From Candidatus Rokuibacteriota bacterium (lineage in GTDB: Bacteria > Methylomirabilota > Methylomirabilia > Rokubacteriales > CSP1-6): a stretch of 59,612 bases of DNA. Under the pieces are notes generated by a model. That model ran no database searches. It worked only from the letters and a program-made list of their open reading frames with translations, and was not told the DNA's origin. Below, piece by piece: positions 25,712-34,571 of the stretch. A program made the translations under genes and the position numbers. Positions within the stretch are counted from its first letter, which is position 1; each line of letters begins with the position of its first letter. The stretch lies in contig JACPCF010000014.1 in the NCBI GenBank assembly GCA_016179965.1, positions 1 through 59,612 on the forward strand, in the 5' to 3' direction.

Positions 25712-26173
25712 GTGGAGACGCGATACCTGACCAAGCAGCTCCCGAGCAAGTGGCCGTTCTCCCACGGCGTCGTCATCAAGAATCCCGGCACGCTGATCAT
25801 CCTGGCCGGCCAGGTGGCCTTCGACCGTCACGGCCCGAACCGCCAGCTCGTCGGCGCGGGGGACCTGGCGGCCCAGACCCGCCAGGCGATCCTCAACATC
25901 AAGACGCTGCTCGGCCAGTGCGGGGCGACGCTGAAGGACGTGGTGGATCTGACCGCCTACCTGACGGACCTCGACCGCTTCGAGGAGGCCGGCCGCGTGG
26001 CCATGGAATACTTCACCGACCCGCTGCCGACGCTGACGCTGATCGGGGTCAAGGCCCTCGCCTTCCCCGAGCTGCTCGTTGAGATCCGCGCCGTGGCGGC
26101 GCTCCCCGATCGCCCGGCCGCCAGGCGCGGCCAGCCCACCCGGAAGAAAGCCACGAAGCGCCGCCGGTCATGA
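25712..26173 (+). CDS. RidA (YjgF/UK114) family protein
   Basis: 153 residues. RidA proteins hydrolyse reactive imines/enamines or act on related intermediates. The family core is visible: LAGQVAFD, TRQAILNIKTLLGQCGATLKDV, LIGVKALAFPELLVEIRAVAAL, including the conserved Arg in EIRAVA. A basic tail (RKKATKRRR) of about 20 residues is extra. GTG start with a GGGAGG site, 12 bases after the previous gene; the stop overlaps corA by 4 bases. Confidence 0.88.
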   Translation: METRYLTKQLPSKWPFSHGVVIKNPGTLIILAGQVAFDRHGPNRQLVGAGDLAAQTRQAILNIKTLLGQCGATLKDVVDLTAYLTDLDRFEEAGRVAMEYFTDPLPTLTLIGVKALAFPELLVEIRAVAALPDRPAARRGQPTRKKATKRRRS

Positions 26174-27147
26174 GCGGGATCGTCAACTGCGCGGCCTATG
26201 CCGGCGGGCGGCGCGTCGCCGACATCCGGGTCGAGGACATCAGCGAGGTCCTCAAGCAGGCCGACCGCTTCATCTGGATCGGGCTCCACGAGCCCGGCGA
26301 AGACCTGCTCCGGCAGGTCCAGCAGGAGTTCGGCCTGCACGACCTCGCGATCGAGGACGCGCTTCGCGCCCACCAGCGGCCAAAGCTCGAGATCTACGGC
26401 GACTCGATGTTCATCGTCCTCCGCACGGCCCAGCTGAATCGCGAGGAGCGGCGGATCGACTTCGGCGAGACGCACTTCTTCGTCGGCCCCCGGTACGTCG
26501 TCTCGGTGCGCCATGGCCCCTCCCTCTCCTACGTCGAGGTCCGCGCCCGCTGCGAGGCCACGCCGCACCTCCTCGACAAGGGACCGGGCTTCGTGCTCCA
26601 CGCGCTGATGGACTTCATCGTGGACCAGTACTTTCCGATCGTTGATGCCCTGGAAGACGAGCTCCAGGCGCTCGAAAAGGAGATCTTCGTCGAAGCGTTC
26701 AGCCGGGAGACCACCACCCGGATCTACCGCCTCCAGCGCGACCTGGTGGAGGTCAAGCGAGCCGTCTCGCCGCTCGTGGACATCTGCAACCGGTTGATGC
26801 GCTTCGACATCCAGCTGATCCCCGAGGACACCCGGCCGTACTTCCGCGACGTGTACGACCACGTGATCCGCATCAACGAGATGGTGGACGTCCTGCGGGA
26901 GCTGCTCACCACCGCCCTCGAGGCCAACCTCTCGCTGGTCGCCGTCGCGCAGAACGAGGTGATGAAGAAGCTGACGGGCTGGGCCGCGATCATCGCGGTC
27001 CCCACCATGATCGCCGGCATTTACGGCATGAACTTCAAGTTCATGCCCGAGCTGGACTGGCGCTTCGGCTACCCGCTCGTGATGGCGGTGACGTTCGGGA
27101 TCTGCGGGGTGCTCTACGCCCGCTTCAAGCGCGCCGGCTGGCTCTGA
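26170..27147 (+). CDS. corA: CorA-type magnesium/cobalt channel
   Basis: 325 residues, standard length. A long cytoplasmic helical N-terminal domain ends in two membrane segments; the hallmark YGMNF motif (GIYGMNFKFMPE) stands between them, followed by FGYPLVMAVTFGICGVLYARF and a basic tail. It mediates uptake of Mg2+ (or Co2+/Ni2+). It overlaps ridA by 4 bases but has no evident link to the catabolic genes around it. Confidence 0.94.
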   Translation: MSGIVNCAAYAGGRRVADIRVEDISEVLKQADRFIWIGLHEPGEDLLRQVQQEFGLHDLAIEDALRAHQRPKLEIYGDSMFIVLRTAQLNREERRIDFGETHFFVGPRYVVSVRHGPSLSYVEVRARCEATPHLLDKGPGFVLHALMDFIVDQYFPIVDALEDELQALEKEIFVEAFSRETTTRIYRLQRDLVEVKRAVSPLVDICNRLMRFDIQLIPEDTRPYFRDVYDHVIRINEMVDVLRELLTTALEANLSLVAVAQNEVMKKLTGWAAIIAVPTMIAGIYGMNFKFMPELDWRFGYPLVMAVTFGICGVLYARFKRAGWL

Positions 27148-27174
27148 AAAGGCCCGCATAGTAGGCTATCCGCC

Positions 27175-27831
27175 ATGGACTGTCAACCGCGCATGAGGCT
27201 CACAATCGCCGGGCTCATCGTCGCCCTCGGCATTCTCACCGCGCCGCTGGCCGGCGCCGCGCAGCAGCCGAAGAAAATCTCCCGAATAGGCTATCTCGCG
27301 AACCCATCCGGGCCTACCGTCGAGGCCTTTCGACTCGGCCTGCGCGAATTCGGCTATGTAATTGATCGGTTCCCGGCTCTTGCCGCAGACAATCGAGTCC
27401 ATCCCACTTTTTTGAAGGAAATAGAGGGCGCGGCACGGACGCTGAGTGTGGTGCTGTCGCCCTTGGAGGCGCGAGGCCCCGATGAGCTCGAGAGCGCCTT
27501 CACCGCGGCAATCAGGGAGCGCGCAGGCGCGCTCATCGTGCTGCCAGACCCGATGTTCGGAAGTCACCGCGCACTGATTGTGGGTTTTGCGGCCAAGAGG
27601 CGGCTGCCGACCATATACGGACTCAGAGAGTTTGTGGACGCGAACCTGCAGGACAATTTCCGGCGCGCGGCCGGCTATGTCGATAAGATCCTCAAGGGCG
27701 CCAAGCCGGGCGACCTGCCCGTCGAGCAGCCGACCAAGTTCGAGTTGGTCGTGAACCTCAAGACCGCCAGGGCCCTCGGCCTTACGATCCCGCAGTCGGT
27801 TCTCATCCGCGCCGACCAGGTAGTCCAGTGA
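27175..27831 (+). pseudogene. ABC substrate-binding protein remnant with internal deletions
   Basis: 218 residues against about 320-330 for the family (PF04392-like, widespread in soil bacteria). The signal peptide (MRLTIAGLIVALGILTAPLAGAA) and start RIGYLANPS are normal; the chain then jumps from LREFGYV to DRFPALAAD and straight to VHPTFLKEIEGAARTL, missing about 80-90 residues. A second short gap follows REFVDAN. The end, LPVEQPTKFELVVNLKTARAL, is fully conserved. The frame is intact, so a shortened protein could still be made, but the ligand cleft would be largely absent. Its stop overlaps the next gene's GTG. Confidence 0.7.
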
Positions 27832-28937
27832 GCACGCTCAGGATCATCGACGCCGACGGCCACGTGATGGAGCCCAAGGGGATGTGGGAGGCCTGGATCG
27901 AGCCCGCCTTCAAGGCCCGGGCGCCCCGCGTGGTGAAGGAGGCCCGGATCAACGTGGATGGGCATCTCGTGCCGCGGCCCGACGGCGGCAATCAGATCAG
28001 CGCGGGAATGCAGGCGTCGTTCAAGGGCAAGGTGAACGAGTACCTCGCCAAGTACCACGAGGCCGGCTACAGCGCGGAAGCGCAACTGAGAGCGATGGAC
28101 GAAGCCGGGATCGAGATCTCCTTCCTCTACCCCACGCAAGGCCTCTACACCGCCTCCATCGACGAGCTGGATCCGGCGTTCGCCATCGCCATCTGTCGCG
28201 CCTACAACCACTGGGTCCTCGAATACTGCAAGGTGGATCCGCGCCGTCTCCGGCCGATCGCCATGCTGACGGCGCTCCACGATCCGTCGCTCGCCGTGGA
28301 GGAGGCCACGCGCGCGGCGGGGCTCGGAATGCGAGGCGTCTTCATCCGGCCGAACCCCATTCGTGGCCGGAATCTCGACGATCCGGCCTACGAGCCGCTC
28401 TGGACCCAGTGCGAGCGCCTTGGTCTCGCAGTGGGAGTGCACGAAGGCGTCGGCGCGCGCCTCCCGGCGGCGGGCGCCGACCGTTACCCGCACTTCCTGG
28501 GCAGCCACAGCGCCTCCCACCCGTTCGAGCAGATGCTCGCGATGCTGGGGCTCATCACGGGTGGCGTCCTCGAGCGCCATCCGCACCTGCGCGTGGCCTT
28601 CCTGGAATCCGGCTGCGGCTGGCTCCCCTACTGGCTCTGGCGACTCGATGAGCATCGGGAGAAGACCGAGGGCGTGGCGGGCGAGCCGCAGCTGCCGCTG
28701 AAGCCCAGCGACTACTTCCGGCGCCAGTGCTGGATCTCCTGCGAGCCCGACGAGCCGTACATCCGAGAGGTGCTCGACTTCATCGGCGAGGACCGGCTCC
28801 TCTTCGCGAGCGACTATCCGCACCCGGACCACAAGTGGCCCGAGACCGTGGAGAACGCGCGGACACTGCCCATCTCGGACCGGGCGAAGAAGAAAATGTT
28901 CTGGGATAATCCTTCAGCGCTCTACAGCCTCAGTTGA
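27828..28937 (+). CDS. Amidohydrolase-2 family protein
   Basis: 369 residues, a TIM-barrel metal hydrolase/decarboxylase (PF04909). IDADGHVMEP gives the D-x-H metal site, SHSASHPFEQM the central His, and FASDYPHPDHKWPE the final Asp. Members include ACMSD, resorcylate decarboxylases and many uncharacterised proteins expanded in soil bacteria. GTG start overlapping the previous stop. It is followed by SDR, pirin and methyltransferase genes. The 2,3-distal dialkyl substrate class cannot be read from the sequence. Confidence 0.9.
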   Translation: MSTLRIIDADGHVMEPKGMWEAWIEPAFKARAPRVVKEARINVDGHLVPRPDGGNQISAGMQASFKGKVNEYLAKYHEAGYSAEAQLRAMDEAGIEISFLYPTQGLYTASIDELDPAFAIAICRAYNHWVLEYCKVDPRRLRPIAMLTALHDPSLAVEEATRAAGLGMRGVFIRPNPIRGRNLDDPAYEPLWTQCERLGLAVGVHEGVGARLPAAGADRYPHFLGSHSASHPFEQMLAMLGLITGGVLERHPHLRVAFLESGCGWLPYWLWRLDEHREKTEGVAGEPQLPLKPSDYFRRQCWISCEPDEPYIREVLDFIGEDRLLFASDYPHPDHKWPETVENARTLPISDRAKKKMFWDNPSALYSLS

Positions 28938-28949
28938 CAGGAGACGCGA

Positions 28950-29714
28950 ATGAGACTGAAAGGGAAGGTGGCCATCGTGACGGGCGCGGGCACCGGCCTC
29001 GGCCGGGCCATCGCTCTGATGTTCGGGCGGGAAGGCGCCAGCGTGGCGGTGAACGGCCGGCGGCCGGGGCCGATCGAGGCCACGGTCAAGGCGATCACCG
29101 CCGCCGGAGGCCGGGCGATGACCGTCCCGGGGGATATGACGGTGGCCGCGGATATCCAGCGGCTGATCCGAACCACCGTGGACAGCTTCGGCCAGCTCGA
29201 CGTCCTGGTGAACAACGCCGGGATGATGGCCTCCCGGACCAACGCGGCGGACTGCACTGAGGAGGACTGGCGGAAGACCATCGAAGGCAACCTCACCAGC
29301 GTCTTCCTCTGCTCCAAGTACGCGCTCCCGGAACTGATCAAGTCCCGGGGGACCATCATCAACATCTCGTCCATGGCCGGCCTTAAGGGGACTCCGAACC
29401 GCGCGGCCTACGGCGCGTCCAAGGGCGGCGTGGCGATCCTCACCCGCGGGATGGCGCTCGACTACGCGTCGCGCGGGGTGCGCGTCAACGCCATCTGCCC
29501 GGCGTTCGTCGAGACTGAGATCAACCGCGACTTCCTGGCGGCGCTGCGCCGGAGCGGGGAGTATGACGCGCTCGTCAAGCGCCACCCCCTCGGCTTCCTG
29601 GGAGAACCTGACGACGTCGCCTATGCCGCCGTCTATCTCGCCAGCGACGAAGCCCGGTGGATCACCGGGGTCTGCCTGCCGGTGGACGGGGGCATGGGCG
29701 CGGGGTTGGCCTGA
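28950..29714 (+). CDS. Short-chain dehydrogenase/reductase
   Basis: 254 residues. Rossmann NAD(P) motif TGAGTGLG, structural NNAG (VNNAGMM), catalytic Ser in NISSMAG and YGASK with catalytic Tyr and Lys. VNGRRPG after the second strand, with Arg residues, hints at NADP preference. Twelve bases after the amidohydrolase; two bases before the pirin gene. The substrate is unknown. Confidence 0.92.
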   Translation: MRLKGKVAIVTGAGTGLGRAIALMFGREGASVAVNGRRPGPIEATVKAITAAGGRAMTVPGDMTVAADIQRLIRTTVDSFGQLDVLVNNAGMMASRTNAADCTEEDWRKTIEGNLTSVFLCSKYALPELIKSRGTIINISSMAGLKGTPNRAAYGASKGGVAILTRGMALDYASRGVRVNAICPAFVETEINRDFLAALRRSGEYDALVKRHPLGFLGEPDDVAYAAVYLASDEARWITGVCLPVDGGMGAGLA

Positions 29715-29715
29715 C

Positions 29716-30411
29716 ATGAAGCAGATCATCAAATCGAAAGACCGCTACCACCACGAGACCGACTGGCTCTCCACCTACTGGCACTTCTCCTTCGACCACT
29801 ACCATGACCCGGCGAACCTGTCGTTTGGCCCGCTCCGGGTCTTCAACGACGACGTGATCCAGCCAGCGACCGGGTTCCCGCCGCACTCCCACCGGGACAT
29901 GGAGATCATCACCTACGTCCTGGAGGGGGAGCTGGAGCACCAGGACAGCCTGGGTAATCGCGGTCGCGTACAACCCGGAGAAATCCAGGTGATGTCGGCG
30001 GGGACCGGCATCACCCACGCCGAGTACAATCCCTCGGGGACCGACCTCCTCCACTTGCTGCAGATCTGGATCCTCCCGCTCACGCGGGGACTAAGGCCGA
30101 GATGGGAACAACGCCAATATTCGAAGGCGGAGCGACACGGCCGGCTCCTTCTCGTGGTCTCGGGGGCGGACGGCGACACGCTCAAGATTGACCAGGACGC
30201 GGTCATCTCCATCGCCTCGCTCGATCCTGGCCAGAGCGCGACCCACGCCCTCGCACAGGGACGGCGCGCCTATGCGTTCGTTATCAGCGGCGCGCTGGAG
30301 ATCAACGGCGACGCGCTGGCGGCAGGCGACCAGGCGCGGATCACCGATGAAGCGCGACTGGTTCTCGCCGCCTCGGCCCCGACGGAGCTGATCCTCCTCG
30401 ACCTCCCATGA
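29716..30411 (+). CDS. Pirin family protein (YhaK-like bicupin)
   Basis: 231 residues. The N-terminal cupin has the metal-site motif FPPHSHRDMEIITYVLEGELEH and GTGITHAEYNP, typical of pirins, with His and Glu ligands. The C-terminal cupin half is weaker. Bacterial pirins include quercetinases and redox-sensing proteins. Starts one base after the SDR stop and overlaps the methyltransferase by 4 bases. Confidence 0.9.
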   Translation: MKQIIKSKDRYHHETDWLSTYWHFSFDHYHDPANLSFGPLRVFNDDVIQPATGFPPHSHRDMEIITYVLEGELEHQDSLGNRGRVQPGEIQVMSAGTGITHAEYNPSGTDLLHLLQIWILPLTRGLRPRWEQRQYSKAERHGRLLLVVSGADGDTLKIDQDAVISIASLDPGQSATHALAQGRRAYAFVISGALEINGDALAAGDQARITDEARLVLAASAPTELILLDLP

Positions 30412-31208
30412 GCGCCGATCGGCTCTCCTTCGACGCAGGCGCGGGAGCTTACGACCGCTGCATGGGCCGGTGGTCGCGTTTGGACATCCCAGCGCTGCTG
30501 GCTGCCGCACAGGTCGCCGCCGGAAAGAAGGTGCTCGATGTTGCAACCGGTACCGGGGAGGCAGCCGTGCTCGCGGCCTCCCTCGTCGGTCCGTCGGGCA
30601 GAGTCCTCGGTGTAGACATCTCGCTGCCGATGCTGCGAGTGGCCAAGCCAAAAGGTGCGGCTAGCCGCATCACGTTCGCCGCGATGGATGGGCAAGCGCT
30701 CGCCTACAGGGACCACACCTTCGACGCCGTAGTCTGCCGGTTGGGTCTGATGTTCTTTCCCGATGTCGCCCGGGGACTGGAAGAATTTCGGCGAGTTTTG
30801 CGCCCGCACGGGCGTCTGGCGGTGTCCGTCCTGTCCACGCCGGAGCGCTCCCCTCTCCTCGGAATCGTCTTTGAGGCTCTCGCCCGCCAGCTCCCTACCG
30901 AGCGGGAAGCCTTGGGCGTCGGGTTCTCACTCGCAGATGCCCCCATGCTCGAGCAGGTGCTCGCCAAGGCCGGGTTTCAGCGCCTCCGCGTCACCAGGGA
31001 CGTTCGAGAGATTGTCTTCGAGTCTTTCGACGACTACTGGAGCCCCTTCGAGGCGGGGGGCGGTCGATTTGGGCAGATCTACCAGGGACTTCCGGAGGAT
31101 GGGCGTCGCGCCGTCACGCAGGAGGTCCGCCAGCGAATGTCACAGTTTGAATCCAACGGACGATTCGTGCTGGAAGTCGAGACTCTCTTCGGTCTCGCCA
31201 GCGTGTAG
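30408..31208 (+). CDS. SAM-dependent methyltransferase (class I)
   Basis: 266 residues. Motif I is VLDVATGTGEAA, followed by VLGVDISLPML (motif II), AAMDGQALAYRDHTFDAVVC and FRRVLRPHGRLAVSV; this arrangement is of the UbiE/COQ5-like group. AYDRCMGRWSR near the start is common in this subgroup. It has slightly lower GC and more varied codon use than neighbours, which hints at separate acquisition. Two bases separate it from the next CoA-transferase. The acceptor is unknown. Confidence 0.88.
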   Translation: MSADRLSFDAGAGAYDRCMGRWSRLDIPALLAAAQVAAGKKVLDVATGTGEAAVLAASLVGPSGRVLGVDISLPMLRVAKPKGAASRITFAAMDGQALAYRDHTFDAVVCRLGLMFFPDVARGLEEFRRVLRPHGRLAVSVLSTPERSPLLGIVFEALARQLPTEREALGVGFSLADAPMLEQVLAKAGFQRLRVTRDVREIVFESFDDYWSPFEAGGGRFGQIYQGLPEDGRRAVTQEVRQRMSQFESNGRFVLEVETLFGLASV

Positions 31209-31210
31209 CG

Positions 31211-32542
31211 ATGAAGGCAGCGCAATCCTACCTCGACTGGGCAGCGGCGATCTTCGACCCGGCGAAGATCTTCGCCAAGCCCGAAGCCCTCCGCGGCCTC
31301 CAGGTCCTGGACCTCGGCACGATCTTCCTCGGCCCCACGACCACGACCTATCTGGCGGAGTACGGCGCCGAGGTGATCAAGGTGGAGATCCCCGGCGTCG
31401 GCGACACGATCCGCGCCCTCGGCCCCACCTACCACTGGAACATGTCGCTGATCGGCCTCTCCGAGCCGAAGAATAAGTACTTCGCTGGCCTCGACGTCCG
31501 GAAGCCGAAGGGCGCGCAACTCTTCAAGCGCCTCGTCGCCCGGGCGGACGTCCTCGTGGAGAACTTCAGGGCCGGCACGCTCGAGCGCTGGGGAATCGGC
31601 TACCGCCAGCTTCGCGAGGTCAACCCGCGCCTGATCTACTCCGCCCACAACGGCTTCGGCCAGTGGGGCGACTACGGGGCCGGCCGCCCTTCCTACGACG
31701 CCATCGCCCAGGGCGAGAGCGGCATGGCGGCGATCTCCGGTTTCACCTCGCGCCCCCCGCTCAAGAGCGGCGGCTACATCGGCGATTACCTCGGCGCCGT
31801 CGCCGGCGCTGCGACGATTCTCGCGGCGCTCCATCACCGGAGAAGAACAGGCCAGGGACAGTTCATCGAGATCGCCCAAGTCGAAGCCCTGATCCGGATG
31901 CTCGATTGGACATGGGCCTATCACGGGCTCACCGGCCAGTACCGCGGGCGCTACGGCAACGCCGACGTCGCCATCGTCCCCTCGGATATCGTCGAGGCCA
32001 AGGACGGGTTCGTGGCTATCTCGGCGCCCACTGACCAGGCCTTCGCCGGCTTGGCTCAGGCGATGGGGAAACCCCACCTGGCCGAGGACCCCCGCTACCG
32101 GACTCAGCTGTCCCGAGCGACAGACGAGCATCGCGAGGCGCTGCTCAAGGCCATCCGCGACTGGGCGCGGGGCCTCACGACGGTGGAGCTCCTCGCCCTC
32201 GGCGACCGCCACGGCTTCGCCGCCGCTCCCGTGGCCAGCGGGAAGGATCACTGTGCCGACGCCCACCTCGCGGCGCGCCGCACCCTCTGGCGCCACGACG
32301 ATCCGATCTACGGTCGCTTCCCGCTGTATGGCCCTCCGGCAAAGCTGTCCGCCACGCCGGGTAGGATCAAGTGGACGATCAAGCCGGTGGGGGCCGACAA
32401 CGACTTCGTCTTCCGCGGGATCCTCGGGTTGTCGCCGGACGAGATCAAGACCCTCAAAACGGAAGGGATTATCGGGCGGTGGGCTGACAGGCCGGGGCAA
32501 AAGCCGCCGGATGGCTGGACCGGAGAAGGCAGGGCGCTCTGA
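31211..32542 (+). CDS. CaiB/BaiF CoA-transferase, first of a tandem pair
   Basis: 443 residues of class III CoA-transferase. LRGLQVLDLGTIFLGPTTTTY begins the CoA-binding domain, and RPSYDAIAQGESGMAAISG places the catalytic Asp. A 25-residue N-terminal extension (YLDWAAAIFDPAKIFAKPE) also appears in the next gene, suggesting that both derive from a duplication and form a heteromer. The next gene's ATG overlaps the stop by one base. The pair resembles two-subunit enzymes such as BbsEF (succinyl-CoA:benzylsuccinate transferase) in arrangement only. Confidence 0.88.
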   Translation: MKAAQSYLDWAAAIFDPAKIFAKPEALRGLQVLDLGTIFLGPTTTTYLAEYGAEVIKVEIPGVGDTIRALGPTYHWNMSLIGLSEPKNKYFAGLDVRKPKGAQLFKRLVARADVLVENFRAGTLERWGIGYRQLREVNPRLIYSAHNGFGQWGDYGAGRPSYDAIAQGESGMAAISGFTSRPPLKSGGYIGDYLGAVAGAATILAALHHRRRTGQGQFIEIAQVEALIRMLDWTWAYHGLTGQYRGRYGNADVAIVPSDIVEAKDGFVAISAPTDQAFAGLAQAMGKPHLAEDPRYRTQLSRATDEHREALLKAIRDWARGLTTVELLALGDRHGFAAAPVASGKDHCADAHLAARRTLWRHDDPIYGRFPLYGPPAKLSATPGRIKWTIKPVGADNDFVFRGILGLSPDEIKTLKTEGIIGRWADRPGQKPPDGWTGEGRAL

Positions 32543-33849
32543 TGGAAACGGCCTGGCCCGACTGGGCGCGCGAGCGCGATCATCCGTCTCAAGCCTTCGC
32601 CAAGCCCGAGGCGCTGGACGATCTGCTCGTCCTCGACTGCTCGCACGCCAGCTTCGCCGGGCTCGTGGCCGGGTCCTTCCTCGCCGAGCTGGGCGCCGAG
32701 GTGATCCGCGTGGAGCCGCCCGGCGGCGATCCGGCGCGGCACTTCACCCCCTTCGGGCTCCTCCACCGGGACACGGGGCTCGGCTACCTGATCGAGGGGC
32801 GCAACAAGTTCCACATCACGCTGAATCTGGACGTCTCGGAGGGACGCCAACTGCTGAACTCCCTGGCGGCCACGGCGGACGTCCTGATCGAGACCTTCCT
32901 CCCCGGCCAGATGGACGCCTGGGGGCTCGGCTACCGCCAGCTGGCGGCGGCGAATCCGCGGCTGATCTATTGCGCCCTCTACACCTACGGCCAGTTCGGC
33001 CCGCGCGCCGGCTGCGGCCAGCCCAACGCCGACATCGCCGACCAGGCGCTCTCCGGCGTGACCTTCATCTCAGGCTTTCTCCCCGAGGGGCCGGCGGCCG
33101 ACCCCACCGCGGTGCCGACGCGCCAGGGGAGCTGGCACGGCTGGACGCTCGGGGGCTTCTGGGGCGCCTTCGGGATTCTGGCCGCGCTCTCCGCACGTTC
33201 CACGCTTGGAGTCGGCCAGTTCGTGGACGTCTCCCCAGCGGAGGCGCTGATGCGGAGCACCGACGGGGCCTGCGCCTGGTGGGAGCTGGACGGCGTGCTC
33301 CGATCGCGGGTGGGGAACTACGATACCGCGATCTTCCCTTACGCCTACTTCCGGTCGAAGGACGGCTACGTCCTTCTAGCGGCCGTCATGGACCTGGCCT
33401 GGAAGGCCCTCGCCGGCCTGATGGGCCGCCCCGACCTCTACCGGCAGTACCCCACGATCCCCTCCCGCAAGTCCCTCGAGGTCCAGGCGCGCCTGCACAA
33501 GGAACTGGAAGCGTGGACGGCGACGCTGACCTTCGAAGAGCTCGCCGCCAAGGCGGAGGCGGCGAACCGGGGGATCGAGCAGGGCGTGATCGTGGTGGGG
33601 CGCGTGGTGGATCTCCCCGAGGTGGTGAAGAATGCCCACTATCGTGAGCGGGCCACGCTGAGCGTCTTCACCGATCCCACCTACGGCGACCTCCTGATCC
33701 AGTTCCCGTTCCAGAAAATGTCGGCCTCCCCGCCCCGCCTCAAGTGGACGTGCCGCGCGCCCGGCCAGGACAACGCCCACGTGTACGCCAAGCACCTGGG
33801 GCTGGGTCGCGAGAGCCTCGCCGATCTCCGGACCCGCGGCATCGTCTGA
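32542..33849 (+). CDS. CaiB/BaiF CoA-transferase, second of a tandem pair
   Basis: 435 residues. It shares with its neighbour an N-terminal extension ending in AFAKPEALDDL and a C-terminal LKWTCRAPGQDNAHVYAKHLGL segment. The candidate catalytic Asp is in QPNADIADQALSGVTFISG. HWGWTLGGFWGAFGILAALSA corresponds to the dimer region. Both subunits keep an Asp at the active position, so either may be active. Ten bases before a small membrane protein. Confidence 0.88.
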   Translation: METAWPDWARERDHPSQAFAKPEALDDLLVLDCSHASFAGLVAGSFLAELGAEVIRVEPPGGDPARHFTPFGLLHRDTGLGYLIEGRNKFHITLNLDVSEGRQLLNSLAATADVLIETFLPGQMDAWGLGYRQLAAANPRLIYCALYTYGQFGPRAGCGQPNADIADQALSGVTFISGFLPEGPAADPTAVPTRQGSWHGWTLGGFWGAFGILAALSARSTLGVGQFVDVSPAEALMRSTDGACAWWELDGVLRSRVGNYDTAIFPYAYFRSKDGYVLLAAVMDLAWKALAGLMGRPDLYRQYPTIPSRKSLEVQARLHKELEAWTATLTFEELAAKAEAANRGIEQGVIVVGRVVDLPEVVKNAHYRERATLSVFTDPTYGDLLIQFPFQKMSASPPRLKWTCRAPGQDNAHVYAKHLGLGRESLADLRTRGIV

Positions 33850-33858
33850 GAGGAGCCC

Positions 33859-34233
33859 ATGAGGACGTTCTTCAAGGTGATGCTCTACCTGCTGGTCCCC
33901 CAGCTCATCATCATGGGCGTCCTTGCGCTGGCCGCGCCCGATCTGGCGGCCAGGATCTGGAACTTCCCGCTGAAGGATCCGGCGCTCGCCCGCATCGTCG
34001 GCCCGCCGTGGATCGCCCTCGGCGTCCTCTGCCTCATGATGGCCCGCGACCTGGAGCGCTACCGCGCCGTCGCCTGGGTGCCGTTCCTCGGGACCTGGCT
34101 CCAGTTCGCGCGCGCGGTCCACGGCCTCTGGAGCGGCGAGCTGGCGCCGGCCGTGGCCACGTCCCAGATCGTGTGGGAAGGGATCTTCGGCCTCCTCGGG
34201 CTGATCGCCTACCTCGGCGCCTACCGGAAGTGA
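33859..34233 (+). CDS. Small integral membrane protein, unknown function
   Basis: 124 residues with four predicted membrane segments (about 5-26, 48-64, 73-92, 100-120). PWIALGVLCLMMARDLERYR and LGTWLQFARAVHGLWSG are distinctive but I do not recognise a family. A GAGGAGC ribosome site precedes the ATG. Probably translated from the CoA-transferase transcript. No catalytic motif is evident. Confidence 0.75.
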   Translation: MRTFFKVMLYLLVPQLIIMGVLALAAPDLAARIWNFPLKDPALARIVGPPWIALGVLCLMMARDLERYRAVAWVPFLGTWLQFARAVHGLWSGELAPAVATSQIVWEGIFGLLGLIAYLGAYRK

Positions 34234-34240
34234 CAGGGTG

Positions 34241-34269
34241 TTGACAGCCGGGAGAGTCCAGTCTATCCT
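34241..34269 (+). promoter_or_regulatory. Promoter before the DUF4242 gene
   Basis: TTGACA (34241-34246), 17-base spacer, TATCCT (34264-34269), 30 bases before the ATG at 34300. Confidence 0.7.
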
Positions 34270-34299
34270 CCCTGCAAATCCGACGTGAAGGGGAAGAGC

Positions 34300-34551
34300 A
34301 TGGGGCTTTATCTCGATGTCCACAACAAGATAGAGGGGCTGACGAAAGAAGGGGTTGCCGACGCCCACGAGCAAGACCTCAGGGTCCAGCGGAAGTACGG
34401 GGTGAACTACCTCAAGTACTGGTTCGACGTGGGCACCGGCAAGGTCTTCTGCCTGGTCGAAGCGCCGAGCAAAGAAGCGGCCGCGGCTGTCCACCGTGAG
34501 GCCCACGGTCTCGTCGCCGACGAGATCATCGAGGTCGCCGAAGGCTCATAG
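34300..34551 (+). CDS. DUF4242 protein (SCO4226-like, nickel-binding fold)
   Basis: 83 residues, a single ferredoxin-like domain. DVHNKIEGLTKEGVADAHEQDL and EAPSKEAAAAVHREAHGLVADEIIEV match the DUF4242 pattern; the paired His residues (AHEQD, VHREAHG) are the ones linked to nickel binding in SCO4226. ATG 34300 was chosen over an upstream GTG because AGGGGAAG lies directly before it. It has its own promoter and is followed after 20 bases by the large cyclase gene. Confidence 0.82.
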   Translation: MGLYLDVHNKIEGLTKEGVADAHEQDLRVQRKYGVNYLKYWFDVGTGKVFCLVEAPSKEAAAAVHREAHGLVADEIIEVAEGS

Positions 34552-34571
34552 AGCCCACCCTCCCCAGGGGG

